DNA of 64,000 nucleotides from Prevotella sp. P5-50 (GTDB taxonomy: Bacteria; Bacteroidota; Bacteroidia; Bacteroidales; Bacteroidaceae): assembly GCF_002251295.1 (NCBI RefSeq), contig NZ_NPJA01000011.1, forward strand, positions 1-64,000. The letters run 5' to 3'. Position 1 is the first letter of the stretch. Each line of letters opens with the position of its first letter. The position numbers were made by a program, and so were the translations under genes. The notes beneath the pieces were generated by a model. The model had not been told where the DNA came from, searched no databases, and was given only the letters and a program-made list of their open reading frames with translations. Positions 37,117 through 45,146 of this stretch are shown piece after piece.

Positions 37117-37383
37117 ATTTTACCATAAAAATCGTCAAAAATGCGTATTTTAGTTTGATTTGCGATAAATTTGGTGTATTAAACGTTAAAATCACGCATT
37201 TTAAACTATAAATAATAAAATATGAACGCGAGTATGAAATAATTGTAATACATTTGCATCAGAAAACAAAACTAGTTGTGAGTTAATTTTGCATTATATA
37301 GGAACAAGAGGTTTCTAATGCAAAACCCAATATGATTTTTAATGGTTAAGGTTTATGGTTGATTAATTTAGTTTTAAACGTGA
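37117..37383. other. AT-rich regulatory region upstream of the AraC hybrid regulator
   Basis: No gene is seen. Two inverted segments, AAAATGCGTATTTTAG (from about 37138) and ATCACGCATTTTAAACT (to about 37207), could form an operator-like palindrome over the regulator's upstream region. Confidence 0.35.
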
Positions 37384-37411
37384 AAAGGCTCGCTGTGAAG
37401 CGAGCCTTTTC
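37384..37411. terminator. Terminator downstream of trxB
   Basis: AAAAGGCTCGCT and AGCGAGCCTTTT pair perfectly over 12 bp around GTGA; U-tracts are part of both arms, so it can act in both directions. Confidence 0.85.
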
Positions 37412-37450
37412 TTATTCATACTATTTATTTGTTAAATGCTGGCTATGGGC

Positions 37451-38398
37451 TTAACCTTCTTTGGCTAACAGGTAGCGTTCGGCCTCTATGGCTGCTTGAC
37501 AACCGGTTCCTGCGGCTGTTATAGCCTGTCGGTAGGTGGGGTCTGCACAGTCACCGGCAACGAAGATTCCTGGGAGCTTGGTACGTGGAGTACCATCGGT
37601 TTTCTTCAGATAGCCCACTTCGTCTGTATCAAGCCATGGGGCGAAGAGTTCTGTGTTAGGCTTGTGGCCAATGGCGAGGAAGAAACCGTCTATGGCAATA
37701 TCAACTGTTTGTTCATCATTTTCTCCCTTGCGCTTGACGAGGTGTGCGCCTTCTACACCGTTTTCTCCGAAAAGTCCAAGGGTGTTGTGCTCAAACAGGA
37801 TTTCGATATTGTCGGTATTCATCACTCGTTCTTGCATCACTTTTGAAGCACGGAGATATGGTTTGCGTACGATGAGATATACTTTTTTTGCCAACTGGCT
37901 CAGATAGAGTGCATCTTCGCATGCTGTATCACCGCCTCCTACCACGGCAACGGTCTTCTTTCGATAGAAGAATCCATCGCAGGTGGCACACGCAGAAACT
38001 CCTTGTCCATTGTATTTACGTTCGTCGTCAAGACCTAAATATTTGGCTGAGGCACCAGTGGCAATAATCACGGTGTCGGCTTCTATCTCGCGTCCTTCTT
38101 CATCCCATAAGCGATAGGGAGTTTTAGAGAAATCAACCTTGGTGATGGACCCGTCGCGAAGTTCTGTACCGAAGCGTTCTGCCTGTTCTCTTAGATCCAT
38201 CATCATCTGGTTGCCATCCACACCTTGTGGGTATCCTGGGAAGTTTTCTACCTCAGTAGTTTGAGTGAGTTGTCCGCCGGGTTGCAATCCGCAGTATTCT
38301 ATGGGCGCAAGATTTGCACGCGAGGCATAGATAGCAGCAGTATATCCGGCAGGTCCGCTACCGATGATCAGACATTTGGTATGTTCCATTACTTGCAA
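37451..38398 (-). CDS. trxB: Thioredoxin-disulfide reductase
   Basis: TrxB reduces thioredoxin with NADPH through FAD and a redox cysteine pair. The 315-residue flavoprotein has the FAD loop CLIIGSGPAGYTAAIYASRA, the redox motif SACATCDGFFY, the NADPH-binding VAVVGGGDTACEDAL and the C-terminal FAVGD-type IFVAGDCADPTYRQAITAAGTG. The second Met (38389, MEHTKC) may be the true start. It follows the glutathione peroxidase gene on the same strand, giving an oxidative-defence pair. Confidence 0.96.
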   Translation of the reverse strand: MQVMEHTKCLIIGSGPAGYTAAIYASRANLAPIEYCGLQPGGQLTQTTEVENFPGYPQGVDGNQMMMDLREQAERFGTELRDGSITKVDFSKTPYRLWDEEGREIEADTVIIATGASAKYLGLDDERKYNGQGVSACATCDGFFYRKKTVAVVGGGDTACEDALYLSQLAKKVYLIVRKPYLRASKVMQERVMNTDNIEILFEHNTLGLFGENGVEGAHLVKRKGENDEQTVDIAIDGFFLAIGHKPNTELFAPWLDTDEVGYLKKTDGTPRTKLPGIFVAGDCADPTYRQAITAAGTGCQAAIEAERYLLAKEG

Positions 38399-38443
38399 TT
38401 CGTTAGTTATTGTTGGAATGCTATATTTAATAATAGGTGTCGC

Positions 38444-38992
38444 TTACAGCAATGTTTCAATCTGTTGGGCGATATGTTCTATCTTTTCTGTTGGTTCGAA
38501 ACGGGCTATTACCTGTCCCTTCTTGTTAATCAGAAATTTGGTGAAGTTCCATTTGATATCTGCTTTTTCGCGATAGTCTGGGTCTTCTTTGCTCAGCATA
38601 TCGTCGAGCACATGTGCTATAGGGTGTGACATATCCCAACCGGCAAATCCCTTCTGTTCTTTTAGAAACTGGTAGAGTGGTTCTGCATCGTTTCCGTTGA
38701 CCTTGATTTTCTTAAAGCGCGGAAATTCTGTTCCATAGGTGAGTTTGCAGAACTCATGAATGGATTCATCGGTACCAGGGGCCTGTTGCCCGAACTGGTT
38801 GCAGGGGAAGTCGAGGATTTCAAATCCCTGGCTATGGTATTTCTCGTAGAGTTTTTCCAATTCTTCATACTGTGGTGTAAATCCACATTTGGTAGCGGTA
38901 TTGACGATGAGTAATACTTCGTTGGCATACTCTTTTAGTGATACTTCTTTTCCTTTTCTGTCTTTTACAGAGAAATCATAAATCGTTTTCAT
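38444..38992 (-). CDS. Glutathione peroxidase-like thiol peroxidase
   Basis: The 182-residue protein has the family motifs NTATKCGFTPQYEELE (peroxidatic Cys 36), the FPCNQFG(QQ) stretch with a second Cys and Gln, and the Trp/Asn of IKWNFTKFLI. It has Cys, not selenocysteine, and such bacterial enzymes generally take electrons from thioredoxin, which fits trxB 45 bp downstream. The promoter TTTG, 20 nt, TAACTTTG lies at 39078-39047 on this strand. Confidence 0.93.
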   Translation of the reverse strand: MKTIYDFSVKDRKGKEVSLKEYANEVLLIVNTATKCGFTPQYEELEKLYEKYHSQGFEILDFPCNQFGQQAPGTDESIHEFCKLTYGTEFPRFKKIKVNGNDAEPLYQFLKEQKGFAGWDMSHPIAHVLDDMLSKEDPDYREKADIKWNFTKFLINKKGQVIARFEPTEKIEHIAQQIETLL

Positions 38993-39046
38993 CTTTATTT
39001 TATTAATTGTTTAATCTTGTTTGAAAAGTGTTTGGTTTACTAATCG

Positions 39047-39078
39047 CAAAGTTACGAATGTTCTGCGTGACAACCAAA
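39047..39078 (-). promoter_or_regulatory. Promoter of the peroxidase-trxB pair
   Basis: On the minus strand TTTG (39078-39075), 20 nt, TAACTTTG (39054-39047). Confidence 0.65.
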
Positions 39079-39191
39079 CTATTTAGCGTTTTTTAGTGGA
39101 ATGGGTGTTATTGTGGAGAAATGCAGAATGCTTTTTGTCTGTTTGCTGATGGTGAAATCATGGGTTAATCATTATGTTCCATTATATGGCA

Positions 39192-39254
39192 CGTTTTCTC
39201 GCCATGGCAGAGTTCATGTAAACATAACTCTGCTTATCTGGCTTAACGAAAACG
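39192..39254. repeat. Family-2 palindrome
   Basis: A 63-bp copy from CGTTTTCTCGCCATGGCAGA to GGCTTAACGAAAACG, with the inner part AGAGTTCATG...CATAACTCT. The rest of the 38993-39695 gap holds one more copy (39542-39602), a hairpin at 39497 and no recognised gene. Confidence 0.8.
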
Positions 39255-39496
39255 GTGGTATTAGCGTTTTTTTTTTTTTTGTGTCTGATAATGAAATTTG
39301 TTTACTTGTGTAATGGAATAAAGTGTGTATGGTACTATTGCTTTATATGAGTATGGCGTTTTATGTCGTCTTAACTTAAATCGGTTGTTGGATCAGTCAA
39401 TAATGTTTTCGGTATTCGTTAGACCAGTCGAAAATGTTTTTATATTTATAATGACTGAAATGGGGCTTAATAGAGTAGGTGAATGGATATAAAAAC

Positions 39497-39524
39497 GGCA
39501 GGAAACCATAATTGGAATCCTGCC
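39497..39524. terminator. Hairpin, possible terminator
   Basis: GGCAGGA and TCCTGCC pair, extended by CC/GG, followed by a T/A-rich stretch. It could serve rpmE transcription reading leftward. Confidence 0.4.
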
Positions 39525-39541
39525 AGTATTTAAAAAACGAT

Positions 39542-39602
39542 CGTTTTCGTTAAGCCAGATGAGCAGAACCGAACTCGTTCGAGTTATGCCATGGCGAGAA
39601 AA
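39542..39602. repeat. Family-2 palindrome (inverse orientation)
   Basis: Starts CGTTTTCGTTAAGCCAGATG and ends GCCATGGCGAGAAAA, reversed relative to the copy at 39192. The inner part is CCGAACTCGTTCGAGTT. Confidence 0.8.
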
Positions 39603-39695
39603 TGAAGGATGAAATTTGTTAGAAACAAAAAAGGCGTGACCATCAGCATATGCAACTACTGTGGGCGCGCCTTTAATTCGTTTTTTCTGTGGAAA

Positions 39696-39950
39696 TTATT
39701 TCTTTGCAGCCTTACCGTAGCGGCTCATGAACTTATCTACGCGTCCTGCAGTATCCACAAGCTTGCTCTTACCGGTATAGAAGGGGTGAGAGGTGCTCGA
39801 GATTTCGATTTTAACCACTGGGTAAGTTTCGCCTTCGAATTCTACTGTGTCGTTAGTCTTTGCGGTAGAACGCGAAAGGAACATATCGCCGTTGGACATG
39901 TCCTTGAACACGACGGGGCGATAGTTTTCTGGATGAAGACCTTTTTTCAT
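39696..39950 (-). CDS. rpmE2: 50S ribosomal protein L31 type B
   Basis: The 84-residue protein starts [20 protein letters not shown] and contains [24 protein letters not shown], the L31 signature. It lacks the zinc-binding cysteines, which places it in the zinc-independent B type. It is monocistronic, with a promoter at 40003-40034. Confidence 0.96.
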   Translation of the reverse strand: MKKGLHPENYRPVVFKDMSNGDMFLSRSTAKTNDTVEFEGETYPVVKIEISSTSHPFYTGKSKLVDTAGRVDKFMSRYGKAAKK

Positions 39951-40002
39951 TTTAATTGTTACTTATTTAATGTTGTAAATACAAATTCTCGCTTTGAGGT
40001 TG

Positions 40003-40034
40003 CAAAGGTACAAACTTTTTGCCAATCAACCAAA
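40003..40034 (-). promoter_or_regulatory. Promoter of rpmE2
   Basis: On the minus strand TTTG (40034-40031), 20 nt, TACCTTTG (40010-40003). Confidence 0.7.
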
Positions 40035-40139
40035 TTTTATCCATTATTTGTGTTAAAATATACCGAAAGAGAAAAAATCTCTCGCTAATCTCGTTCTTTT
40101 TATATAACTTCGCACCATAATTTAAAACTTGCAATCACA

Positions 40140-40421
40140 ATGAGAAAGTCATGGGTGGCCTTGGTGTTCCTGCTGTTGGCAGGAATTAATATTGTTGGTG
40201 CACAAAATAAGAAGACGGCAGTACATGCCATTGGTTTTTACAATCTTGAAAATCTTTTCGACACCTGCCATGATGTCGGACATAATGACTATGAGTATCT
40301 GCCTTCGAGCAAAACGCCATGGAATACGGAAAAATATCTCAGAAACTGCGCCACATGTCGCAGGCATTGGCTGATATGGGTACAGATGTAGTACCTCTTC
40401 ATGTAGGAATATTAGCAGAAT
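40140..40421 (+). pseudogene. Truncated, frameshifted endonuclease/exonuclease/phosphatase-family gene
   Basis: The first frame gives a signal peptide (MRKSWVALVFLLLAGINIVGA) and the family N-terminus AIGFYNLENLFDTCHD. Family similarity is lost near 40335-40345 and resumes in another frame as QKLRHMSQALADMGTDVV, then PLHVGILAE, before a stop that overlaps the next start codon. The catalytic C-terminal three quarters are absent. The remnant was probably made by a frameshift plus a deletion that brought the histidine-phosphatase gene next to it. Confidence 0.7.
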
Positions 40422-41016
40422 GACTACCATCTATCTCATCCGTCACGGCGAGACCGTTGATAATGCCCGGCAGATCATGCAAGGGCAGACCCAAGGTAAA
40501 CTTAATGATCATGGCATCCAACAGGCAGAAACCGTCAGCAAGCGGTTGGCAGAGGAACCCATCGATGCTGTTGTGGCAAGCGATTTACATCGGGCGGTGG
40601 AAACTGCTGAAATCATAGCACGGCCGCATCACTTGCCAGTTGTTACTACACCTCTGCTTCGTGAGCGCGACTGGGGAGCTTTTACTGGACGTTTCATACC
40701 TGATCTAAAAGGATTGGTATGGCCTGATGATGTGGAAAGTGAGGAAACGATGATGATGCGTGCTGTCGATTTCTTAGAATATATAACAGCCACCTATCCC
40801 GATCAACGGGTGGTGGCTGTGGGTCATGGCATTATCAATAAAGCTATCCTTGCTGTCTATGCCCATTGTCCGATGCGCGAAGTGCAACGGGTGATGAATG
40901 CTGAAGTGCGTATGTTATCGACGTCCGCCGTAACTGTGGCCTCCGCCCGTGCTGCGGCCTCCGCCGTTATTGCTACTGCTGTTGCCGACAGAGCGGGTGG
41001 CGCCGCTGCCGAATGA
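40420..41016 (+). CDS. Histidine phosphatase family protein with an anomalous C-terminus
   Basis: The phosphoglycerate-mutase-like fold is clear: TIYLIRHGETVDNARQ (catalytic His), ASDLHRAVETAEI, RERDWGAFTG and VAVGHGIINKA (second His). Family similarity ends near EVQRVMNAEVRML (about residue 165). The last 33 or so residues are Ala/Ser/Thr/Val-rich and are read antisense to the Gly/Ser-rich end of the opposite gene over 102 bp. The original 3' end has probably been lost and a new stop is used. Confidence 0.8.
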   Translation: MTTIYLIRHGETVDNARQIMQGQTQGKLNDHGIQQAETVSKRLAEEPIDAVVASDLHRAVETAEIIARPHHLPVVTTPLLRERDWGAFTGRFIPDLKGLVWPDDVESEETMMMRAVDFLEYITATYPDQRVVAVGHGIINKAILAVYAHCPMREVQRVMNAEVRMLSTSAVTVASARAAASAVIATAVADRAGGAAAE

Positions 41017-41892
41017 ACGGTTTCCGCTACCAAAAGAATGGTTGCTACTGGTGGTAGGACGGCTGTTGTTGCTACCGCCTAATGTGCTTTTTCTGTCATT
41101 TTCACGACTGCGGTATCCTCCCAACGATTGTCCGTTTCTGTTGTTGTCGCGATTGCTGTTCCAACCACGGTCGTTGTTTCTGTTGTTGTCGCGATTGCTG
41201 TTCCAACCACGGTCGTTGTTTCTGTTGTTGTCGCGATTGCTGTTCCAATTACGGTCGTTGTCGTTTCTCCTGTCAATATAGCGATGGTGTGAGTTATTCT
41301 GTCGCCAGTCGCGGTTTACTGTGGTACGTGTAGAACTATTGCGCATGCTATGGTGATTATTACGGAAGTCACCTCGATCCCAACCATCCTTCATACCGAA
41401 GTGGTTGCGATGATGTTTGGGTGCATAGACATGGCGGCGTGGCTGATACCAACTGCGGTTTCCGTTCATTCGCCAAGAGTGCCCGCCTCGATAGGAAGCG
41501 TAGAATACTGGACGCCCGAAATAGAAGAAGTCGCGACGTGGATAGCGGGCATAAATGCCGAAGTGCCAATATCCTCCATGCCAGTAGAGTGGACGATAGA
41601 AATATGAAGCAGTTCGGTAGGCGGTCAGTTGCCAGTCGAACAGAACGAAAGCCAAGTCGCTATTGCGGCGCTCCCATCCCAGCGCATAAACATCATCGTA
41701 ACTTGTAACGCCCATCAGATAGTCAAGGTTGATTTCATAGACGGCCTCATACTGGTCTTCTGTGAGATTGAGTTCGTAAGCCATTTTGTCGGTCAGGAAC
41801 AAAGCCTCGTTACGGGCTTGCTCATAACTCATAGCGTTGCCTGTAGCTGCGAATGTCAGCAGACTCATCAGGGCTATCATCATCTTCTTCAT
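40915..41892 (-). CDS. Secreted Asn/Arg/Gly-rich protein
   Basis: The 325-residue product has a signal peptide (1-20), a helical N-terminal segment (YEQARNEALFLTDKMAYELN, then LTEDQYEAVYEINLDYLMG), a Tyr/Arg-rich middle (YFYRPLYWHGGYWHFGIYAR) and a low-complexity C-terminal half with about three copies of NRDNNRNNDRGWNS encoded by 42-bp DNA repeats. It ends in a Ser/Gly-rich tail. I do not recognise a family. The composition suggests an extracytoplasmic, perhaps envelope-associated, protein. Confidence 0.65.
   Translation of the reverse strand: MKKMMIALMSLLTFAATGNAMSYEQARNEALFLTDKMAYELNLTEDQYEAVYEINLDYLMGVTSYDDVYALGWERRNSDLAFVLFDWQLTAYRTASYFYRPLYWHGGYWHFGIYARYPRRDFFYFGRPVFYASYRGGHSWRMNGNRSWYQPRRHVYAPKHHRNHFGMKDGWDRGDFRNNHHSMRNSSTRTTVNRDWRQNNSHHRYIDRRNDNDRNWNSNRDNNRNNDRGWNSNRDNNRNNDRGWNSNRDNNRNGQSLGGYRSRENDRKSTLGGSNNSRPTTSSNHSFGSGNRSFGSGATRSVGNSSSNNGGGRSTGGGHSYGGRR
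41135..41260. repeat. Three 42-bp tandem repeats inside the secreted-protein gene
   Basis: Units begin at 41135, 41177 and 41219; the first two are identical and the third differs at two bases. Each adds 14 residues in frame, so copy-number changes would alter length without frameshift. Confidence 0.85.
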
Positions 41893-42408
41893 ACCTTTAT
41901 CTCCTATATTTTAATTGTTATTACTCTTTGGTTTTCACCAGACCTTTTGCAAGGGTTTTATCTTGTTCTCGATGCAAAGGAAAACATTTTCCCGATGTTT
42001 CGCAAAGGTTTTTCCCTAAACCATCGGGGAAAATCCCTACTAAAGATTATACAACCAAACTAATAGATAATGCAAAATTTTCATTTGACCCAAGAAGTGA
42101 AGATGCAGTATATACAATGGGGAATATACCTCCATCTGCAATAAGTATCGCAAAATGAGCAACCTACAATAGTTGTTCGTTTTTTTTCGTGATTATTTGT
42201 GCCAACATATATATCATTGCAAAAAAATATTTCTTGCGAAGCAACTTCTTCAAAAAGATTTCCTCCAAAGATTTACCTGTGGTTTGTTTTGTCGTGACTC
42301 AGCATAGTGAAAGCGCGCTCTCACTCTGTCTTCGCTACTCCAAAACATCTTGCCATAGGCAACCCCAAAACATCCGTCTAAATTCCGTCTAAATTGGCAT
42401 ACGCCTTT

Positions 42409-42467
42409 GTTTTCTCGCCATGGCATAATTAAAGCGAGCTTTATTCTGCTCATGGCTTAACGAAAAC
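42409..42467. repeat. Family-2 palindrome
   Basis: GTTTTCTCGCCATGGCATAA to CATGGCTTAACGAAAAC, almost identical in its centre (TTAAAGCGAGCTTTATTCTG) to the tandem array at 15026. Confidence 0.8.
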
Positions 42468-42819
42468 AATCCGATGATTGATTTCTGTGTGACATTTCAC
42501 CACTGCCTAGGAAGCACCAATGCCAAAAAAATCCGTGTCATCCGTGCTATCCGTGTGCGCGTTTAACAATTTTAAGTAAATTTATATATACTATAGTTAA
42601 ATATAATTAAATTCCTATACGTGACGTGCCAAAACTCTTGCATTCCGTGGGTGCCATGTTGTATATTTGTATTTCAAGCCGAGGATGATTTCCTAAACAA
42701 GAAAGAAACCTTCAAATCAAAAGTTAAACAAATAATTTACAACTAAAAAGCCACTTATGTTTACAAAACAAGTAATTCAACACACCATCCGGTCCCGACA
42801 GAGAGACCACGGTTTCCCG

Positions 42820-43000
42820 ATCGCTTCTCGTTCGGTTCCCGTTAACTTCTCGTTAGGTCCTCGTTCGTCTCTCGTTCGTCTCTCGTTGGTTATTCGTTAG
42901 TCTATCGAAGACCTATCGAGGACCGAACGAGGAACAAGCAAAAAACGAACGAAAGAGCAACGAACGTCGATCGAGATGCCGACGAGAAACTATCGGCAAC
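42820..43000. repeat. CTCGTTC-rich stretch facing its complement
   Basis: The left half repeats TCTCGTTCGT/TCTCGTTGG-like units; from about 42905 the right half has the complement (CGAACGAGG, AACGAACGAAAGAG, CGACGAGAAAC). The two halves could fold into one long imperfect hairpin. The function is unknown. Confidence 0.6.
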
Positions 43001-43317
43001 TCGACGATTTGCCTCCGTCATGGCTGGCAGAATACCCTTCTGCAACCACAAACTAGCATACTGCCATTCACCATGCTCCTGCCGAGGCAGATAGCAGCAC
43101 TTTCGGCCCCACCCAGGCATTCTCACGGCGAATCAAGCCTTTTCCACCCATTCTGCACATTCCACCCTCCCACATCAAAAGTCCCTCACAGGCTCTAAAA
43201 ACACCTCACTACCATACTGCCCAACAACCGCCAAAGACACACTCTACTCGTCCTAAACATCCACTTACAAGCACCTAAACACAACCCTTCACGGCCTCAA
43301 TAGTAGGCCTAACACCA

Positions 43318-43377
43318 CGTTTTGGTAAAGCCAGAGAGCAGAGTTAAGTGCACTTGAGCTCTGATTTGGCAAGAAAA
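43318..43377. repeat. Diverged family-2 palindrome
   Basis: CGTTTTGGTAAAGCCAGAGA to TTTGGCAAGAAAA with the inner part AGAGTTAAGTGCACTTGAGCTCT. The CCATGG core is lost. Confidence 0.6.
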
Positions 43378-43633
43378 GGCGCCATAAAATGAAACCATCA
43401 CCCAAAACCACCCAAAAGCCCCCATCCCCATCATTTTAGCAAATATAAGAATAATATGTTTACATCGACATCGTATTACGCGTCCTACAACTTTACATTA
43501 TGACAAGTAGTCATAGGAATTACTGATTCCACTGATTTCCATTTCTTGATGATAGCGTTAGTATTTCCCTGATTGTTTGGATCACACGGATGACAAAGAT
43601 TAATTGCTAATTCAGCCGCATGTATAAGGTTAT

Positions 43634-43798
43634 TTTTCTCTGTGGAAGGAATTCAAGAACATCGCCACCCCGACATCTCTGAAATCTGCTATAGTAGATA
43701 CAAAAGACAGTGAGCGCATCTATGACCTTAGAGGTGTAGAGCAGAATAGAGAGAAAGGGCTTGTCATTAAGAATGGAATTAAAATAATTAATAATTAA
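43634..43798 (+). pseudogene. C-terminal remnant of a BspA-like/secreted surface protein
   Basis: The frame ending at 43798 reads FSLWKEFKNIATPTSLKSA and then ERIYDLRGVEQNREKGLVIK, ending NGIKIINN. The WKEFKNI piece is typical of the last leucine-rich repeat of BspA-like proteins, and the IYDLRG...KGLVIKNG piece is the C-terminal signature of Prevotella-type surface proteins. No start or upstream repeats remain, so only the tail survived. Confidence 0.6.
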
Positions 43799-43944
43799 AG
43801 CGAAAGTTCAGTGAATTATTCAAAATATCGCTGCAAAGTTACAAAACATCGGGCAAACCACCTAATCAATAAAGAAAACCATCGGTCAATAAAGTTAAAA
43901 GTGCTGCGAAAAAGTCACTTTTATCTTTATTGACCAAAATTTTT

Positions 43945-43997
43945 GCTTTATTGACCTACGACTTCCAATGTTTTTTCGTAACTTTACAGCCGAAATA
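43945..43997 (+). repeat. 53-bp direct repeat, copy 1 (promoter-proximal)
   Basis: Runs from GCTTTATTGACC to GCCGAAATA and matches 45043-45095 at 49 of 53 positions. It contains TAACTTTA (43979-43986), a near-consensus -7 box 35 nt before the lipoprotein start. Confidence 0.8.
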
Positions 43998-44021
43998 TTG
44001 AATTAATTAATAATTTTGAGT

Positions 44022-45026
44022 ATGAAGAAGACTATTTTTTCAGTTATTATGCTTGCGATAGTAGGCGTATGCACCATTACGACATTGTCGGCATGTTCTG
44101 ACGATGATGACAACAAGAAAGATAATGGTGACGGTATTACAATTAACGGTGTTGACCAGGTTGAGTATTTCCGTCAGTTTCTTGGTGCGTTTACCAAGAA
44201 TGACATCCTTGGCAGCCCATTCAGAATGAAAGCCATTGACAAGCTTACCCCCACGGTGTATAGCTATTTTGTGGAAGACGAGAAGGAAGCTGAGACATTG
44301 TTCCTCACTTGGATTCCACAAGAGGCTCGCAAGGCTGTTGTCCGCAACGGTAACACCATTGTCTATACTCCGCGCGATGCCCAAGGTGCAAAGCAAGGCA
44401 CTATCACATTCCGTGCAGCCTTGCCATCTGAGACTGCTACGTTTGCCGTAGTGGAGTTCAAGGACGTAAGCAAGATTAAGGGCATAGACAAAATAAAGTT
44501 CCAGCCCGAGTCGGCAAACCCAGACAATATTGGGGTGTTCGATGGCGTGCCGCACCACTTAACCCTTGAAGAAGTTAAATCTGGTAATTGGTTTTGGGGT
44601 AAAGTACAGAAAGGTGACTTTTTTGATTATCCTTATGGAACAAGACTATATTATAGCGCTGCCCTTCCAAAGTTAATTACAGGAAAGGAACTTATTGAGA
44701 AAATGGGTGATAAAACCTTCTATACGAACTATGCTTTCGAGAGTTTCTGTATCATGACGAGTCTCAGTACAAAATTTAATGATCATGTATGTGATAATTT
44801 CAACCCGGGTGACCATAAGATTATTATCGAAGCTGGCAAGTACTTTGGGGGAGACGAAATCATGATTCAAACAGCCGAAATCTACATTAATAAAACTTAT
44901 AAAGATATAATGATTTCTGAATGTGATCCTCCTGTAGATGAAGCTTTTGAATCTCTTGATGAGTCAGAACAGTATTGGGTGTGCCAAGGCTATATAGTAG
45001 ATTATAAAAGTGGAATGAGTTATTAG
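44022..45026 (+). CDS. Surface-type lipoprotein, paralogue of the 48.4-49.4 kb gene
   Basis: The 334-residue protein has a lipoprotein signal with mature N-terminus CSDDDDNKKD, which fits the Bacteroides surface-lipoprotein export signal. Its first 170 or so residues are strongly similar to the paralogue on the other side of the island (shared ITFRAALP, GIDKIKFQPESA, NGNTIVY/NGSTIVY with APRDAQGA-type stretch). The C-terminal halves are unrelated and here rich in Tyr, Glu and Cys. No enzymatic motif is seen. The ATG at 44022 is chosen over the TTG at 44016. It is flanked by 53-bp direct repeats. Confidence 0.75.
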   Translation: MKKTIFSVIMLAIVGVCTITTLSACSDDDDNKKDNGDGITINGVDQVEYFRQFLGAFTKNDILGSPFRMKAIDKLTPTVYSYFVEDEKEAETLFLTWIPQEARKAVVRNGNTIVYTPRDAQGAKQGTITFRAALPSETATFAVVEFKDVSKIKGIDKIKFQPESANPDNIGVFDGVPHHLTLEEVKSGNWFWGKVQKGDFFDYPYGTRLYYSAALPKLITGKELIEKMGDKTFYTNYAFESFCIMTSLSTKFNDHVCDNFNPGDHKIIIEAGKYFGGDEIMIQTAEIYINKTYKDIMISECDPPVDEAFESLDESEQYWVCQGYIVDYKSGMSY

Positions 45027-45042
45027 TACTATCGGAAGTGAT

Positions 45043-45120
45043 GCTTTATTGACCAACGACTTTCAATGTTTTTTCGTAACTTTGCCGCCGAAATACCATT
45101 GAAAGTCGTTGGTCAATAAA
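45043..45120. repeat. 53-bp direct repeat copy 2 within a 24-bp perfect inverted repeat
   Basis: 45045-45068 (TTTATTGACCAACGACTTTC plus AATG) and 45097-45120 are perfect complements over 24 bp. The 28-nt spacer holds TAACTTTG. The left arm and spacer repeat 43945-43997. It lies between two convergent stop codons, so a terminator role is likely, but it also carries a -7 box. Confidence 0.8.
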
Positions 45121-45146
45121 GTTAAAAGTGACCTAATCCCTAATTC

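Larger units (their letters stand above)
41893..44021. other. 2.1-kb gene-poor, decayed region
   Basis: No intact gene is supported. Contents: family-2 palindromes at 42409-42467 and 43318-43377, a CGTT/AACG-rich inverted stretch (about 42820-43000), a C-terminal remnant of a surface protein (43634-43798), and short TTTATTGACC repeats before the lipoprotein gene at 44022. The rest (41893-42408, 42468-42756, 43001-43317) shows nothing I can name. Confidence 0.6.

Noticed and set aside
41853..42158. Frame with FDPRSEDAVYTMGNIPPSAI in the gap after the secreted protein
   Set aside because: It reads antisense through the start of the secreted-protein gene, has no family resemblance and no plausible start.
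42757..42900. 47-codon frame starting MFTKQVIQHTIR, after a TATATTTG box
   Set aside because: Most of it is the CTCGTTC repeat run and it has no recognisable motif; not enough to call a gene.
45045..45120. Invertible (phase-variable) promoter between 24-bp inverted repeats
   Set aside because: The spacer is only 28 nt, shorter than known invertible promoters of this group, no invertase is nearby, and no gene starts beyond either arm in the right direction on the minus side.
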